From a virus: a stretch of DNA of 64,000 bases. Made by a program: the position numbers and the translations under genes. Below the pieces are notes generated by a model. It saw nothing but the letters and a program-made list of their open reading frames with translations. It did no database searches and was not told the origin of the DNA. Of the stretch, positions 63,566-64,000 are shown one piece after another. The stretch spans positions 26,768 through 90,767 of IMG/VR virus record IMGVR_UViG_3300042319_002356; one strand, written 5' to 3'. How positions within the stretch are numbered: position 1 is the first letter of the stretch; each line of letters opens with the position of its first letter.

Positions 63566-64000
63566 CAATTCGGAAATGTCCGATTCGTTCTTTGAAAAAA
63601 TAGATTATCCATTCAGTGAAAGTAATCCTTCGGGATGATGATAACTGATAAACGATAATGGGCCGTGTATGGTCCTTAAATAAACTACGAAAGTAGGATA
63701 AAGTGGTCTCCCCCGTGTTGAGGAGATTGCGGTTTGAAACACCGAAAGGTGAATTGAACTCAAGTACACAAGTGGGATATCACAACACCGTAAGTACCGA
63801 GGATAACTTCGTAGGGAAAATGGTGGGGTGACCTGGCAAAGTAGATTGTCAGGTTGAACTCGGAAGAGTAATAAGAATAACCCATAGGAACTCTGTAAGA
63901 AATGTGACCATCCAGTTACACTATTGCGGGTCCCAATATGATAGAGGACTTAAAACCGAAAGGTAAGATAGAGAACGAGTGGTGTCGCTACTATCCCTAA
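63566..64000 (+). ncRNA. Large structured RNA, 3' end outside window
   Basis: No frame, GC-rich relative to flanks, many tetraloop hairpins: a 5' AATTCGGA/TCCGATT-type stem just after promoter 3, CCTTCGGG (63632 area), CTACGAAAGTAG (63686 area), CACCGAAAGGTG (63741 area), TCTCC/GGAGA (63706-63728). At least 435 nt and runs off the window. Family not identified. Confidence 0.7.

Noticed and set aside
63491-63595. 34-codon frame spanning promoter 3 and the RNA leader
   Set aside because: It overlaps a near-consensus promoter and a hairpin; more likely chance, though a short leader peptide cannot be excluded.
1-64000. CRISPR array, prophage integrase or attachment sites
   Set aside because: No regularly spaced repeats, integrase, excisionase or repressor gene were seen; repeats found are promoter motifs, tRNA arms and the 17-mer tail repeats.

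Overview
The window reads as part of a large lytic (jumbo-sized) bacteriophage genome that infects a member of the Bacteroidota, most likely a flavobacterium; this is inferred from sequence alone. The evidence is: (i) dense, mostly same-strand, short AT-rich genes with overlapping starts and stops; (ii) more than 20 tRNA or tRNA-like genes; (iii) phage-typical nucleic-acid genes (T4 Rnl1-like RNA ligase, three DNA methyltransferases, HNH and Vsr-like endonucleases, DUF932, DUF3310); (iv) Bacteroidota-type promoters (TTG, 19-20 nt, TAnnTTTG); (v) exported proteins whose signal peptides end just before Gln (the Bacteroidota 'Q-rule'); and (vi) two proteins with C-terminal type IX secretion sorting domains, a system restricted to Bacteroidota. 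No integrase, repressor or CRISPR array was seen. Terminase, portal and capsid genes must lie elsewhere.

Layout. 1-4,450: end of a lysine-rich protein, a histone H1-like protein, small unknowns, DnaJ. 4,470-14,280: adenine methylase, a large tagged LRR-like protein, DUF932, a C39-like peptidase fold, RNA ligase, metallophosphoesterase and P-loop kinase among small hypotheticals. 14,330-19,060: a self-contained operon, bounded by terminators, with two paralogous histidine kinases, a stand-alone receiver, an exported protein and two small double-spanning (holin-like) membrane proteins. 19,070-37,950: PcfJ-like protein, thioredoxin, glutaredoxin, tagged acidic proteins, glutamine synthetase, thioesterase, DnaK, HNH nuclease, HAD phosphatase, a ~550-nt structured RNA, ClpP and a SiaB-like kinase. 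37,950-39,480, 42,050-43,035, 45,340-48,460 and 55,450-55,911: tRNA/structured-RNA islands, including a tRNA-Leu(UAA) with a group I intron. 39,500-46,360: a second methyltransferase, an exported nuclease, a type B T9SS protein. 48,510-54,950: a type A T9SS protein and a block of tagged probable virion proteins. 55,970-63,300: cREC domain, a second metallophosphoesterase, third methyltransferase, ferritin-like protein, a DHH-phosphoesterase/M23-peptidase fusion, DUF192 and Nudix proteins. 63,300-64,000: three tandem strong promoters leading into another large structured RNA that runs off the window.

Two regulatory codes recur. Host-type promoters (TAnnTTTG) and a second motif, (A/G)TATTTAT, both tend to sit exactly 4-5 nt before the start codon, so many mRNAs are probably leaderless. 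The second motif precedes the genes whose products begin with a short N-terminal tag containing (I/L)(T/S/N)E, which resembles a T4-type capsid-targeting sequence, so it is probably the late promoter and those proteins are probably packaged in the virion. The chaperone, redox, glutamine synthetase and RNA-repair genes look like takeover functions. The two-component/holin-like operon, the late motif with tagged cargo, the T9SS cargo and the unusual RNAs are the most novel elements.
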